Shown here: one piece after another, positions 19,657 through 28,882 of the stretch
Layout of the letters: each line of letters opens with the position of its first letter
Position numbering within the stretch: position 1 is the first letter of the stretch
Assembly: GCF_002890895.1 (NCBI RefSeq)
Contig: NZ_POUL01000003.1
Location: 434,001-498,000 of the forward strand
Length of the DNA stretch: 64,000 bases
From: Stutzerimonas stutzeri
GTDB taxonomy: Bacteria > Pseudomonadota > Gammaproteobacteria > Pseudomonadales > Pseudomonadaceae
Reading direction: 5' to 3'
Translations under genes and position numbers: made by a program
Notes under the pieces: model-generated
What the model was told of the DNA's origin: nothing
The model's input: the letters and a program-made list of their open reading frames with translations, nothing else
Database searches by the model: none

Positions 19657-21525
19657 ATGCTCAATAGATTCCCCCTCTGGAAATATCTGCTGATAGTGGT
19701 AGTGCTCGGCATTGCCATCATTTATTCGGCGCCCAATCTCTATCCGGATGATCCGGCTGTTCAGATCACCGGCGCTGCCACCTCGCTCAATGTCACCGAA
19801 GCCGACCTCGATCAGGCGAGCAAAGCGCTTGCCGAGGCCGGTATCGAAGTCAAGGCTGCAAGCCTTGATGAGCAGGGGCGGGGCGGCCTGTTGCGATTGA
19901 CTGATCAGGACGATCAGCTGCCTGCCAAGGATGTGGTGCGTCGTGCGCTGGGCGATGCCTATGTGGTTGCGCTCAATCTTGCGCCCACGACGCCAGAGTG
20001 GCTGCGTGACTTGGCTGCAAGCCCGATGAAGCTGGGCTTGGATTTGTCCGGTGGTGTGCATTTCCTGCTCGAAGTCGACATGGAAAAAGCCATCGAAACG
20101 CGCCTCAACGTTTACGAGGGTGAGGTCAAGAGCCTGTTGCGCAAGGAGCGCGTTCGTTATCGCAGCCTTCCTTTAGCTGAAAATGCTGTGCAGCTAGGTT
20201 TCGCCGACGAGGCCACGCTTTCGGCTGCTCAGTCGCTGATCCGCAAGAACTTCAACGATTTTGAGCTGACGTCCACCGAGCGCAACGGCCAGCAGGTGCT
20301 GCGTCTGGCCATTACCGAGGCCAAGCTAGCGGAGATCCGCGAGTATTCGATCAAGCAGAACCTGACCACCGTCCGTAACCGGGTCAATGAGTTGGGAGTC
20401 TCCGAGCCGTTGGTTCAGCGTCAGGGTGCCAACCGCATCGTGGTTGAGCTTCCGGGGGTTCAGGATACGGCTGAAGCCAAGCGTATCCTGGGCAAGACTG
20501 CGAACCTCGAGTTCCGGCTGGCGGCCGAAGCTGACGCTGCCCGTGCGACAACCGAGACCTTCGAGTTCCGTGAGGAGGGGCGTCCGCCTGTCCAGCTCGA
20601 GCGCAACCTGATCATCACTGGTGACCAGGTCACCGACGCTCAGGCCAGCTATGACGAGAATGGCCGGCCTCAGGTAAACATTCGCCTGGATGGTCACGGC
20701 GGCGATCTGATGAACCGCGCCACTCGCAACAACGTTGGGCGCAGCATGGCGGTTGTGTTCATCGAACAACGGCCGACAACGCGCTACGTCAAGCAGATGG
20801 TCGACGGAGTCGAGCAGGAAGTTCGAGTCGAGACCTTCCAGGAAGAGAAAAAAGTCATCAGCCTGGCAACCATCCAATCTCCCTTGGGCAGTCAGTTCCG
20901 TATCACTGGTCTTGACGGTCAGGGCGAGTCATCCGAGTTGGCATTGCTCCTTCGTGCTGGGGGGCTGGCTGCACCGATGTACTTTGCCGAAGAGCGCACC
21001 ATCGGCCCAAGCTTGGGTGCTGAAAACATTCAGCTCGGTGTCGAGGCGGCGATGTGGGGCTTTCTGTTCGTCGCCGTGTTCATGGTGCTGATCTACAAGT
21101 TCTTCGGGATCCTGGCTACCGTCGCGCTGCTGTTCAACATGATCGTGCTGACGGCTTTGATGTCGATGCTGGGCGCCACGCTGACGCTGCCGGGTATCGC
21201 CGGTATCGTGTTGACGATGGGCATGGCGGTTGATGCCAACGTGCTGATTTTTTCGCGGATCCGCGAAGAGATTGCTAACGGCATGTCAATTCAACGCGCC
21301 ATCCATGAAGGCTTCGATCGCGCGTTTTCAGCGATTGTTGACGGCAACCTCACGACCCTGCTGGTAGGCGGCATTCTCTTCGCCATGGGAACCGGGCCGA
21401 TCAAGGGTTTCGCCGTTACGCTCTCGCTCGGGATCATGACTTCTATGTTCACCGCCGTCATCGTGACTCGAGCCATGGTCAACCTGATCTACGGTGGCCG
21501 TGATCTCAAGAAATTGTGGATTTAA
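19657..21525 (+). CDS. secD: Protein translocase subunit SecD
   Basis: This 622-residue membrane protein uses the proton gradient, with SecF, to help pull preproteins out of the SecYEG channel on the periplasmic side. It has one N-terminal helix (PLWKYLLIVVVLGIAIIYSAPNLYPD), a large periplasmic P1 region, and five C-terminal helices. The SecD/SecF signature LGLDLSGGVHFLLEVDM is near residue 128, and the TM4 block GMAVDANVLIFSRIREE carries the conserved aspartate implicated in proton transfer. Length matches E. coli SecD (615). It is followed 12 bp later by secF. Confidence 0.98.
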   Translation: MLNRFPLWKYLLIVVVLGIAIIYSAPNLYPDDPAVQITGAATSLNVTEADLDQASKALAEAGIEVKAASLDEQGRGGLLRLTDQDDQLPAKDVVRRALGDAYVVALNLAPTTPEWLRDLAASPMKLGLDLSGGVHFLLEVDMEKAIETRLNVYEGEVKSLLRKERVRYRSLPLAENAVQLGFADEATLSAAQSLIRKNFNDFELTSTERNGQQVLRLAITEAKLAEIREYSIKQNLTTVRNRVNELGVSEPLVQRQGANRIVVELPGVQDTAEAKRILGKTANLEFRLAAEADAARATTETFEFREEGRPPVQLERNLIITGDQVTDAQASYDENGRPQVNIRLDGHGGDLMNRATRNNVGRSMAVVFIEQRPTTRYVKQMVDGVEQEVRVETFQEEKKVISLATIQSPLGSQFRITGLDGQGESSELALLLRAGGLAAPMYFAEERTIGPSLGAENIQLGVEAAMWGFLFVAVFMVLIYKFFGILATVALLFNMIVLTALMSMLGATLTLPGIAGIVLTMGMAVDANVLIFSRIREEIANGMSIQRAIHEGFDRAFSAIVDGNLTTLLVGGILFAMGTGPIKGFAVTLSLGIMTSMFTAVIVTRAMVNLIYGGRDLKKLWI

Positions 21526-21537
21526 GGGGCTAGCACG

Positions 21538-22446
21538 ATGAAACGCGTAATCAACTTTATGGGCGTTCGTCATGTGGCGTTTGCCCTGACCGTGGTGCTC
21601 ACGCTGGTCTCGCTGGCTAGTCTGGCGGTGAAGGGGCTGAACTTCGGTCTGGACTTCACCGGCGGCACGCTAATCGAGCTCTCATACGAACAGCCGGTTG
21701 CTCTGGATCAGGTGCGCTCACAGCTTGCCGGCTCCGGTTTCAATGAAGCTGTGGTTCAGAGCTTTGGTGCCACCACGGATGTTCTTGTGCGCATGCCGGG
21801 CGATGATCCACTGCTTGGTGAGCGAATTGCCGACGCCCTGCGCGGTGGCGAGGCGGGCAGTGCGGTGACCGTCAAACGTGTGGAGTTTGTTGGTCCTGCC
21901 GTGGGTGAGGAGTTGCGGGACCAGGGCGGTTTAGGCATGTTGCTCGCGTTGGGCGGCATTCTGGTTTATGTCGCGTTCCGCTTTCAGTGGAAGTTCGGCC
22001 TGGGCGCGGTGTTGTCGTTGTTCCACGACGTGATCCTGGTGCTAGGCGTCTTCTCGCTGTTCCAGATCTCCTTTGACTTGACGGTACTGGCGGCGGTGTT
22101 GGCGGTGATCGGTTATTCGTTGAACGACACCATCGTGATCTTCGACCGAATCCGTGAAAACTTCCGCATGCTGCGCAAGGCGGAGCTGCTCGAGAACATC
22201 AACATTTCGACCACCCAGACTCTACTGCGGACTCTGGCCACTTCGGTGTCCACGCTGCTTGCGGTGGGCGCGCTGATGTACTTCGGTGGCGAAAATCTGT
22301 GGGGCTTCTCCCTGGCGCTCTTAATCGGGGTTGGCGCGGGTACCTACTCATCGGTCTATGTGGCGGGAATGCTGCTGGTCTGGCTGAATCTGACGCGCGA
22401 AGATCTGATTCCTCCGGTCGTCGAAGAGGTGGACGAGCTTCCCTGA
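21538..22446 (+). CDS. secF: Protein translocase subunit SecF
   Basis: This 302-residue partner of SecD has six membrane segments with a periplasmic domain between TM1 and TM2. LNFGLDFTGGTLIELSY near residue 31 is the shared SecD/SecF motif, and GYSLNDTIVIFDRIRENFR is the TM4-end signature. Length is normal for the family (323 in E. coli, slightly longer). The ATG at 21538 gives MKRVINFMGVRHVAF. It is the last Sec gene of the row, and the interrupted glycine-zipper gene starts 72 bp later. Confidence 0.97.
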   Translation: MKRVINFMGVRHVAFALTVVLTLVSLASLAVKGLNFGLDFTGGTLIELSYEQPVALDQVRSQLAGSGFNEAVVQSFGATTDVLVRMPGDDPLLGERIADALRGGEAGSAVTVKRVEFVGPAVGEELRDQGGLGMLLALGGILVYVAFRFQWKFGLGAVLSLFHDVILVLGVFSLFQISFDLTVLAAVLAVIGYSLNDTIVIFDRIRENFRMLRKAELLENINISTTQTLLRTLATSVSTLLAVGALMYFGGENLWGFSLALLIGVGAGTYSSVYVAGMLLVWLNLTREDLIPPVVEEVDELP

Positions 22447-22518
22447 TTCGAACTTCCGGCAGTCTGGCGAGTCCAAGGCGCCGCCGCGAGCCTGGCTCGT
22501 CAGATGAAGGAAGATGCA

Positions 22519-23052
22519 GTGAACAAGTCCATGTTGGTCGGTACCGTACTGGGGGCTGTTGTGGTGAGCGCTGGTGGTGCTTTTGCGACCTATGCGCTGG
22601 TTGATCGAGGGCCTGAATTCGCCAGCGTGCTAGCCGTTAATCCCGTCAAGGAGACCGTCAAGACGCCTCGTGAGGTATGCAAGGACGTGACGGTCACTCG
22701 CCAGAGGCCTGTACAGGACAGCAATCGTATTGCCGGTACAGCCGTGGGTGCGGTGGTCGGTGGGCTGCTCGGAAACCAGATTGGCGGCGGCAACGGCAAA
22801 AAGATTGCCACGGTAGCCGGTGCGGTGGGCGGTGGTTATGCCGGGAATTAGGTGCAAGGCCGCATGCAGGCGAATGACACCTATAGCACAACGGAAACCC
22901 GTTGCAGTACAGTCACTGACACTCATCAGAAGATCATTGGCTATGAGGTGAAGTACGACCTCGACGGCACGGTCGGGCAAGTCCGGATGGATCGCGACCC
23001 TGGTCAGAAAATTCCGGTCCATGACGGGCGTTTGGTGCTGACACAGCAGTAA
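22519..23052 (+). pseudogene. Glycine-zipper (SlyB-like) protein gene interrupted by an in-frame amber codon
   Basis: One continuous frame from a GTG at 22519 to TAA at 23050-23052 is broken only by TAG at 22849-22851. Upstream of the TAG are an N-terminal membrane or signal segment (MNKSMLVGTVLGAVVVSAGG), a polar region with KETVKTPREVC, and the glycine zipper RIAGTAVGAVVGGLLGNQIG ... GGGYAGN. Downstream the frame continues VQGRMQANDTYSTTETRC to DGRLVLTQQ, the expected C-terminal half of this family. P. aeruginosa has an intact gene of this kind next to secF. A single CAG-to-TAG change would explain the break. The GTG has AAGGAAG at 22507-22513 five bases upstream; ATG at 22504 is an alternative. 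The 110-residue N-terminal product may still be made, or the codon may be a sequencing error or suppressed. Confidence 0.8.
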
Positions 23053-23060
23053 GTCGATAT

Positions 23061-23086
23061 AAAAAACGCCCAGATGGGCGTTTTTT
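23061..23086. terminator. Bidirectional terminator between the glycine-zipper gene and suhB
   Basis: The 11-bp stem AAAAAACGCCC at 23061-23071 pairs with GGGCGTTTTTT at 23076-23086 across the loop AGAT, followed by more T on the plus strand. It begins 8 bases after the plus-strand gene and 14 bases beyond the suhB stop on the other strand, and it has T-runs in both directions. Confidence 0.92.
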
Positions 23087-23099
23087 TTGCGGCGTATGG

Positions 23100-23915
23100 T
23101 TACCGTTTCAGTGCTGGAGTCAGATGGGGCTGGATGGCGGTAAGGACTGCCTTGAAGCACTTGGTGTTGCCCGCAACGATTTGGCCCTTTTCAAGGTATT
23201 CATGGCTGCCAGTGAAGTCACTGACCAGGCCGCCGGCTTCTTGAATCAGCAGGGCGCCTGCGGCCATGTCCCATTCGGACAGGCCAAACTCCCAAAACGC
23301 GTCATAGCGACCGGCCGCGACATAGGCCAGATCCAGGCTGGCAGCCCCGGCGCGGCGAAGCCCTGCGGTTTGCCCAACCAGGCTTCGGAACATATTGAGG
23401 TAGCTATCGAGATTGTCCAGCTGGCTGTCGCGGAACGGGAATCCCGTGCCGAGAAGTGCGCCTTCCAGGCTCTTGCGTGCACTGACGCGCAGGCGGCGTC
23501 CGTTGAGTGCCGCGCCACGACCCCGGCTGGCAGTAAACTCTTCCTGGCGAACCGGATCGATTACCACGGCGTGTTCGAGGCGGCCACGATATTTGCAAGC
23601 GATGCTGACTGCGTAGTGAGGTACGCCGCGTAGAAAATTGGTGGTTCCGTCCAGTGGGTCAATCACCCAGAGGTAATCCTTGCCGTCACCGCTGCCTTCC
23701 AGCAGTCCGCCTTCCTCGCCAAGGATTCCGTGGTTTGGATAGGCTTTGCGCAGCGCCGTGACGATCAGTTGTTCGGCGGTGCGGTCGATTTCCGAGACGT
23801 AATCGCGCGCGTCCTTTTCGCTAACCGAGATCACGTCCAGGCGCTCGGTGGAACGAACAATCATTTCGCCAGCGCTACGGGCGGCGCGCAGCGCGATATT
23901 CAGCATGGGCTGCAT
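23100..23915 (-). CDS. suhB: Inositol-1-monophosphatase family protein SuhB
   Basis: This 271-residue member of the inositol monophosphatase family is also a component of the rRNA antitermination complex in E. coli and affects virulence regulation in P. aeruginosa. The Mg-binding motif IDPLDGTTNFLRG is present near residue 85, with the preceding GEEGG block (GILGEEGGLLEG), and the second motif is WEFGLSEWDMAAGALLIQEAGG near residue 210. The start ATG at 23915 gives MQPMLNIALRAARSAGEMI, the family N-terminus. It is divergent from trmJ, with 152 bp between the starts, and convergent with the glycine-zipper gene. Confidence 0.97.
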   Translation of the reverse strand: MQPMLNIALRAARSAGEMIVRSTERLDVISVSEKDARDYVSEIDRTAEQLIVTALRKAYPNHGILGEEGGLLEGSGDGKDYLWVIDPLDGTTNFLRGVPHYAVSIACKYRGRLEHAVVIDPVRQEEFTASRGRGAALNGRRLRVSARKSLEGALLGTGFPFRDSQLDNLDSYLNMFRSLVGQTAGLRRAGAASLDLAYVAAGRYDAFWEFGLSEWDMAAGALLIQEAGGLVSDFTGSHEYLEKGQIVAGNTKCFKAVLTAIQPHLTPALKR

Positions 23916-24067
23916 CGATCAAATACCTGGTCGTTTAAAGAAAGCCGGCAATTCTATCAGAAACCGGCGCTGCATGTTGCTCGCCAAGCGCTCGTTCTGG
24001 CGGCTAATAGCGAAGCTGCGGATCCTTCCTGTAAGCTCTCCGTCTGCTTTCTGATTGAGAAAAAACA

Positions 24068-24844
24068 GTGTCGCTTCAGAGCATTCGCGTAGTGTTGGTC
24101 AACACCAGTCACGCTGGGAATATCGGGGGCGCGGCCCGCGCCATGAAAAATATGGGCTTGACGCGCTTGGTGTTGGTGGGCCCGGAGGATTTTCCGAGTC
24201 CGAACGCCGTCGCGCGAGCCTCGGGTGCAACCGATATTCTTGATTCAGCGGAGATCGTGGCGACGCTCGAGGAGGCCTTGGTTGGCTGCAGCCTAGTGCT
24301 GGGCACAAGTGCGCGCGATCGTCGCATTCCTTGGCCGCTTCTGGATCCGCGCGAAACCGGTACGGTCTGCCTTGAGCAGGTCGAGCGGGGCGGTGAGGTG
24401 GCGTTGGTATTTGGGCGCGAATATGCAGGGCTCACCAATGAAGAGCTCCAGCGCTGCCAGTACCATGTACATATCCCTTCAGATCCTGCCTTCAGTTCGC
24501 TGAACCTGGCTGCTGCGGTGCAAGTGCTTGCCTATGAGGTGCGCATGGCCTGGCTGGCGGCAAACGATCAGCCTAGCAAGCAAGAAAAGCTCGAAACAAC
24601 GTCGATGCTCGACACTCAGCCGGTTACAGCCGATGAGCTCGAACACTATTACGGTCATCTTGAGCAAACCTTGGTCGAGATTGGCTTCCTTGATCCTCAG
24701 AAACCCAGGCATCTGATGCCGCGACTGCGCCGGCTTTACGGTCGTTGCGGTATCAGCAAGCTTGAAATGAATATCTTGCGCGGAATCCTTACCGAGACCC
24801 AAAAGGCCGTGCGCGGCGAACCCCACAAGCGGAGAGGTGATTGA
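24068..24844 (+). CDS. trmJ: tRNA (cytidine/uridine-2'-O-)-methyltransferase TrmJ
   Basis: This 258-residue SPOUT-class enzyme methylates the 2'-O of position 32 in several tRNAs; in P. aeruginosa it is linked to oxidative-stress tolerance. The three SPOUT motifs are visible: [19 protein letters not shown] near residue 12, [15 protein letters not shown] near 115, and [22 protein letters not shown] near 135. The C-terminal helical extension ([21 protein letters not shown]) is family-typical. The start is a GTG at 24068 ([15 protein letters not shown]). Its TGA shares one base with the cysE ATG, so trmJ and cysE are coupled, as in other pseudomonads. Confidence 0.96.
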   Translation: MSLQSIRVVLVNTSHAGNIGGAARAMKNMGLTRLVLVGPEDFPSPNAVARASGATDILDSAEIVATLEEALVGCSLVLGTSARDRRIPWPLLDPRETGTVCLEQVERGGEVALVFGREYAGLTNEELQRCQYHVHIPSDPAFSSLNLAAAVQVLAYEVRMAWLAANDQPSKQEKLETTSMLDTQPVTADELEHYYGHLEQTLVEIGFLDPQKPRHLMPRLRRLYGRCGISKLEMNILRGILTETQKAVRGEPHKRRGD

Positions 24845-25620
24845 TGTTCGAAGGCATGCGCGAAGATATCCAGAGCGTTTTCCATCGCGATCCGGCAGCG
24901 CGTAACGCATTCGAAGTGATCACCTGTTATCCGGGTCTGCACGCTGTCTGGTTTCATCGGGTATCTCACTGGCTTTGGGTCAACAATTGCAAATGGCTGG
25001 CACGGATGAACTCAAATCTGGCCCGTTGGCTGACCGGCATCGAAATCCATCCGGGCGCGCAAATAGGGCGGCGTTTCTTTATTGACCATGGTATGGGGAT
25101 CGTCATCGGCGAGACGGCCCAGATAGGCGATGACGTCACGCTCTACCATGGGGTGACCCTGGGCGGTACCAGCTGGAACAAGGGTAAGCGTCACCCCACG
25201 CTTGAAGATGGGGTAATCGTGGGTGCCGGCGCGAAGATTCTTGGCCCGTTCACTGTGGGCGCGGGCGCGAAGATCGGGTCTAACGCGGTGGTGACGCGTG
25301 CGGTGCCGGCCGGGGCGACCGCCGTTGGTATCCCGGGTCGGGTGATTGCCAAGGCCGATGACGAGCAAGAGGCCAAGCGCAAAGCGATCGCTGAGAAGAT
25401 CGGTTTCGATGCCTACGGTGTTACCGAGGACATGCCTGATCCGGTGGCGCGCGCTATCGGCCAGTTGCTCGATCACGTCCAGGCTGTCGAGGAGCGTATG
25501 GATGGCATGTGTCAGGCATTAACCGCGCTTGGTAGCGATTATTGCGCAAAGCAGATGCCGGAATTGCGTGAGGAGGATTTCGCTGAGGTCAAGCGCGCCG
25601 GCGAAGAGCCTCGCTCCTGA
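24844..25620 (+). CDS. cysE: Serine O-acetyltransferase CysE (EpsC-type)
   Basis: This 258-residue protein transfers acetyl from acetyl-CoA to serine, giving O-acetylserine, the precursor of cysteine. The N-terminal helical part is short ([25 protein letters not shown]) and is followed by a left-handed beta-helix of hexapeptide repeats ([29 protein letters not shown] as the core). This compact layout is the EpsC/NifP-like class rather than the longer enterobacterial CysE. The tail after residue 170 is longer than the minimal enzyme and helical. It starts at the last base of the trmJ stop. It lies just upstream of the isc operon, whose IscS consumes cysteine. A second, different serine acetyltransferase is at 40649. 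Confidence 0.95.
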   Translation: MFEGMREDIQSVFHRDPAARNAFEVITCYPGLHAVWFHRVSHWLWVNNCKWLARMNSNLARWLTGIEIHPGAQIGRRFFIDHGMGIVIGETAQIGDDVTLYHGVTLGGTSWNKGKRHPTLEDGVIVGAGAKILGPFTVGAGAKIGSNAVVTRAVPAGATAVGIPGRVIAKADDEQEAKRKAIAEKIGFDAYGVTEDMPDPVARAIGQLLDHVQAVEERMDGMCQALTALGSDYCAKQMPELREEDFAEVKRAGEEPRS

Positions 25621-25737
25621 AGTGCGACAGGGTGGGCGAGCTGTTATCATGCGGGCTCGGCTGCGGTCGTGTCTGTACGGCTCGCGCTTCTGGCACCTTT
25701 CCCGTGCGGCTAAAGTCCGAGTGATTTAATGGGGCTT

Positions 25738-25762
25738 ATAGTTGATCTAAATAGTCGGGTAT
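25738..25762. promoter_or_regulatory. IscR type 1 operator in the iscR promoter
   Basis: The 25-bp sequence at 25738-25762 reads ATAGTTGAT at the left and AGTCGGGTAT at the right, and matches 22 of 25 positions of the type 1 IscR consensus (ATASYYGACTRWWWYAGTCRRSTAT) as I remember it. It overlaps a plausible promoter with -35 TTGATC (25742-25747), a 17-bp spacer and -10 CATACT (25765-25770). Holo-IscR binding here would repress the isc operon when Fe-S clusters are sufficient. Confidence 0.82.
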
Positions 25763-25801
25763 TGCATACTTGCCTCAAACCATGATGCTTGGTGCGAACC
25801 G

Positions 25802-26293
25802 ATGCGATTGACTACCAAAGGCCGTTACGCCGTCACTGCGATGCTCGACCTTGCGCTGCATGCGCAACACGGTCCGGTATCCCTCGCGGATATTTCCGAG
25901 CGCCAAGGCATATCGCTTTCCTATCTTGAACAGCTGTTTGCCAAGCTGCGTCGCGGCAGTTTGGTGACGAGTGTTCGTGGGCCGGGGGGTGGCTATCAGC
26001 TTTCTCGTGAGATGGCGGGCATTCAGGTTGCGCAGGTCATCGATGCGGTGAACGAGTCGGTAGATGCCACGCGATGCCAAGGCTTGGGTGACTGCCACTC
26101 GGGGGATACGTGTCTGACCCACCATCTGTGGTGCGACTTGAGTCAGCAGATCCATGAGTTTCTGACTGGCATCAGTCTGGCGGATCTGGTGATGCGTCGC
26201 GAGGTTCAGGAAGTGGCTCTGCGTCAGGATATGCGCCGCGCCAATGGACAGACTCCGCAACTGGATAAGATTGAAGCGTCCGCCATTGAATGA
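25802..26293 (+). CDS. iscR: Fe-S cluster-sensing regulator IscR
   Basis: This 163-residue Rrf2-family transcription factor binds a [2Fe-2S] cluster and represses its own operon when the cluster is present. The winged helix-turn-helix occupies residues 1-65 ([19 protein letters not shown] ... [14 protein letters not shown]). The cluster ligands C92, C98, C104 and H107 are all present in [18 protein letters not shown]. It starts 40 bp downstream of the operator and heads the isc operon, with iscS 30 bp later. The length equals the E. coli protein to within one residue. Confidence 0.98.
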   Translation: MRLTTKGRYAVTAMLDLALHAQHGPVSLADISERQGISLSYLEQLFAKLRRGSLVTSVRGPGGGYQLSREMAGIQVAQVIDAVNESVDATRCQGLGDCHSGDTCLTHHLWCDLSQQIHEFLTGISLADLVMRREVQEVALRQDMRRANGQTPQLDKIEASAIE

Positions 26294-26323
26294 GCAGGAC
26301 GACAGCCTGATAGGAGATACCTG

Positions 26324-27538
26324 ATGAAGTTGCCGATTTACCTGGACTACTCCGCTACCACGCCGGTTGACCCTCGCGTCGCCGAGAAGATGGTTGAATG
26401 CCTGACAGCCGGAGGTAACTTCGGTAACCCGGCTTCGCGCTCCCACGCTTTCGGTTGGAAAGCCGAGGAAGCAGTCGAGAATGCGCGTCGTCAAGTTGCC
26501 GAGCTGGTCAATGCAGATCCTCGCGAAATCGTGTGGACCTCTGGTGCGACCGAGTCGGATAACCTGGCTATCAAGGGTGCGGCGCATTTCTACGCGTCCA
26601 AGGGCAAGCACATCGTAACTAGTAAGATCGAGCATAAAGCCGTTCTTGATACAACCCGCCAGCTCGAGCGCGAGGGCTTCGAAGTAACCTACATCGAGCC
26701 TGGCGAGGATGGTGTGATCACGTCGGCGATGGTTGAAGCTGCGCTACGTGACGACACCGTGCTGGTGTCCATCATGCATGTGAACAACGAAATCGGAACG
26801 ATCAACGATATCGCCGCTATTGGTGAGCTCACCCGTTCGCGTGGTGTGCTGTTCCACGTCGATGCCGCGCAGTCGACCGGGAAGGTGGAGATCGATCTGG
26901 AGAAGATGAAGGTCGATCTGATGTCCTTCTCTGCTCACAAGACATATGGTCCCAAAGGGGTCGGCGCCCTGTACGTGCGGCGCAAACCACGTGTGCGTCT
27001 TGAAGCGCAGATGCATGGCGGCGGACATGAGCGTGGCATGCGCTCGGGAACGCTGGCAGCGCATCAGTCAGTGGGCATGGGTGAGGCGTTCCGCATTGCC
27101 AAAGAAGAAATGGCTGCAGAAAACGAGCGTATTACTCAGCTGCGCGACCGCTTCTTCCAGCAGGTTGAGCACCTGGAAGAGCTTTATGTGAATGGCAGCA
27201 TGACGGCACGGGTGCCGCACAACCTGAACCTGAGTTTCAACTACGTTGAAGGCGAGTCGCTGATCATGGCGCTCAAGGATCTGGCGGTTTCTTCTGGTTC
27301 AGCCTGTACCTCTGCTTCGCTGGAGCCGTCCTACGTGCTTCGGGCGCTGGGTCGTAATGACGAACTGGCACACAGCTCGATCCGTTTTACCTTCGGTCGT
27401 TTTACTACCGAAGAAGAAGTTGACTACGCCGCGCAGAAGGTCAGCGAGGCGGTCACGAAATTGCGTGAGCTTTCACCCTTGTGGGACATGTTCAAGGATG
27501 GCGTCGATATTTCTCAGGTCGAGTGGGCTGCCCACTGA
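26324..27538 (+). CDS. iscS: Cysteine desulfurase IscS
   Basis: This 404-residue PLP enzyme takes sulfur from cysteine for Fe-S clusters, thiolated tRNA bases and other cofactors. The PLP lysine is K206 in [10 protein letters not shown], the PLP-binding histidine motif VNNEIG is present, and the persulfide cysteine is C328 in [17 protein letters not shown], on the long mobile loop typical of group I desulfurases. The start [16 protein letters not shown] is the family N-terminus. It sits between iscR and iscU in the operon. Confidence 0.98.
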   Translation: MKLPIYLDYSATTPVDPRVAEKMVECLTAGGNFGNPASRSHAFGWKAEEAVENARRQVAELVNADPREIVWTSGATESDNLAIKGAAHFYASKGKHIVTSKIEHKAVLDTTRQLEREGFEVTYIEPGEDGVITSAMVEAALRDDTVLVSIMHVNNEIGTINDIAAIGELTRSRGVLFHVDAAQSTGKVEIDLEKMKVDLMSFSAHKTYGPKGVGALYVRRKPRVRLEAQMHGGGHERGMRSGTLAAHQSVGMGEAFRIAKEEMAAENERITQLRDRFFQQVEHLEELYVNGSMTARVPHNLNLSFNYVEGESLIMALKDLAVSSGSACTSASLEPSYVLRALGRNDELAHSSIRFTFGRFTTEEEVDYAAQKVSEAVTKLRELSPLWDMFKDGVDISQVEWAAH

Positions 27539-27585
27539 TTTGAAACGTCGAGTTCCGCATAGCCTGATTCAAAGAGGATTGCACC

Positions 27586-27978
27586 ATGGCATACAGTGAT
27601 AAGGTCATTGACCATTACGAAAATCCCCGCAACGTCGGTAAGTTCGACGCTGAGGATCCTTCCATCGGTACCGGCATGGTCGGCGCGCCGGCCTGCGGCG
27701 ATGTGATGCGACTGCAGATCAAGGTCAACGAGCAAGGCGTGATCGAAGATGCCAAGTTCAAGACCTATGGTTGCGGTTCAGCCATTGCTTCCAGCTCCCT
27801 TGCTACCGAGTGGATGAAGGGCAAGACGCTGGAAGAAGCGGAAACCATCAAGAACACTCAGCTCGCTGAAGAGCTGGCACTGCCGCCGGTGAAAATCCAT
27901 TGCTCGGTATTGGCAGAGGATGCCATCAAGGCAGCCGTTCGCGATTACCGCGAGAAAAAAGGGTTGCCGCAGGCCTAA
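27586..27978 (+). CDS. iscU: Fe-S cluster scaffold IscU
   Basis: This 130-residue scaffold is where [2Fe-2S] clusters are built from IscS sulfur. The three cluster cysteines are C37 (APACGD), C63 (YGCGSA) and C106 (KIHCSV), with the assisting H105. The HscA-recognition motif LPPVK is at residues 99-103. The N-terminus [18 protein letters not shown] is invariant-like. The start has AGAGG 8-10 bases upstream. It lies 47 bp after iscS and 10 bp before iscA. Confidence 0.98.
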   Translation: MAYSDKVIDHYENPRNVGKFDAEDPSIGTGMVGAPACGDVMRLQIKVNEQGVIEDAKFKTYGCGSAIASSSLATEWMKGKTLEEAETIKNTQLAEELALPPVKIHCSVLAEDAIKAAVRDYREKKGLPQA

Positions 27979-27988
27979 GGGGGTATCG

Positions 27989-28312
27989 ATGGCTATCAGC
28001 ATGACAACCGCCGCTGCCGATCACGTGCGTCGTTCTCTGGAAGGGCGCGGCAAAGGGCTTGGGGTCCGGTTGGGTGTACGGACCACCGGCTGTTCCGGCC
28101 TGGCTTATGTGCTCGAGTTCGTGGACGAAGCAGCTACAGAGGACTCGGTCTTCGACAGTCATGGCGTCAAGGTGATCATCGATCCCAAGAGCCTCGTGTA
28201 CCTCGACGGGACGGAGCTCGACTTTGTTCGAGAGGGGCTGAACGAAGGCTTCAAGTTCAACAACCCTAACGTACGTGGCGAATGCGGCTGCGGCGAAAGC
28301 TTCAATATCTGA
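27989..28312 (+). CDS. iscA: A-type Fe-S carrier IscA
   Basis: This 107-residue A-type carrier delivers Fe or [4Fe-4S] clusters to apoproteins. The three ligands are C35 (TTGCSGLAY), C99 and C101 ([11 protein letters not shown]). The start is the ATG at 27989 ([13 protein letters not shown]), 10 bp after iscU. The frame is open further upstream, inside iscU, but the extension is basic and unrelated. hscB follows 7 bp later. Confidence 0.97.
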   Translation: MAISMTTAAADHVRRSLEGRGKGLGVRLGVRTTGCSGLAYVLEFVDEAATEDSVFDSHGVKVIIDPKSLVYLDGTELDFVREGLNEGFKFNNPNVRGECGCGESFNI

Positions 28313-28319
28313 GGACGCT

Positions 28320-28841
28320 GTGGGAACTCCCTGTCACTATGCGCTGTTCGAGTTGCAGCCAACTTTCGATATCGATCCGGAGCTGCTGTCGTCTCGTTAC
28401 CGCGAGCTGGCGCGCAAAGTTCATCCGGATCGGTTTGCTGACGCTGGCGAGACCGAGCAGCGCTACGCAATCGAACGCTCGACGAATCTCAACGAGGCCT
28501 ATCAGACGCTGAAAAGCCCGTCGCGTCGAGCGCGCTACCTGCTCACGCTTGAGGGTCGCGAGATGCCGTTGGAGGCGACCGTTCAGGATCCCGCTTTCCT
28601 TATGCAGCAGATGCAGTGGCGTGAAGAGCTGGAGGAATTGCAAAGTGATGCGGATATCGCAGGTGTAGGTTCCTTCAAGGCTCGCCTCAAAGCGGCTCAG
28701 CAAGGTCTCAATGACTCTTTCGCCGGCATCTGGCGGGATGATTCGCAGCGGGCGGAGGCGGAACGGCTGGTGCGTCGCATGCAGTTTCTCGACAAGCTGT
28801 CCCATGAAGTGCGCCAGTTAGAAGAGCGCCTCGACGATTAA
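28320..28841 (+). CDS. hscB: Fe-S co-chaperone HscB
   Basis: This 173-residue J-domain protein recruits the specialised Hsp70 HscA to IscU and stimulates its ATPase. The J domain is N-terminal, with the HPD tripeptide in KVHPDRFAD near residue 36, and the C-terminal helical domain holds the IscU-binding surface. The start is a GTG at 28320 ([16 protein letters not shown]), with GAGG at 28311-28314 five bases upstream. The length agrees with E. coli HscB (171). Confidence 0.96.
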   Translation: MGTPCHYALFELQPTFDIDPELLSSRYRELARKVHPDRFADAGETEQRYAIERSTNLNEAYQTLKSPSRRARYLLTLEGREMPLEATVQDPAFLMQQMQWREELEELQSDADIAGVGSFKARLKAAQQGLNDSFAGIWRDDSQRAEAERLVRRMQFLDKLSHEVRQLEERLDD

Positions 28842-28882
28842 CCCCGCGTAGCGCCAGACGCTGCGCCCGATATCAGACAGAC

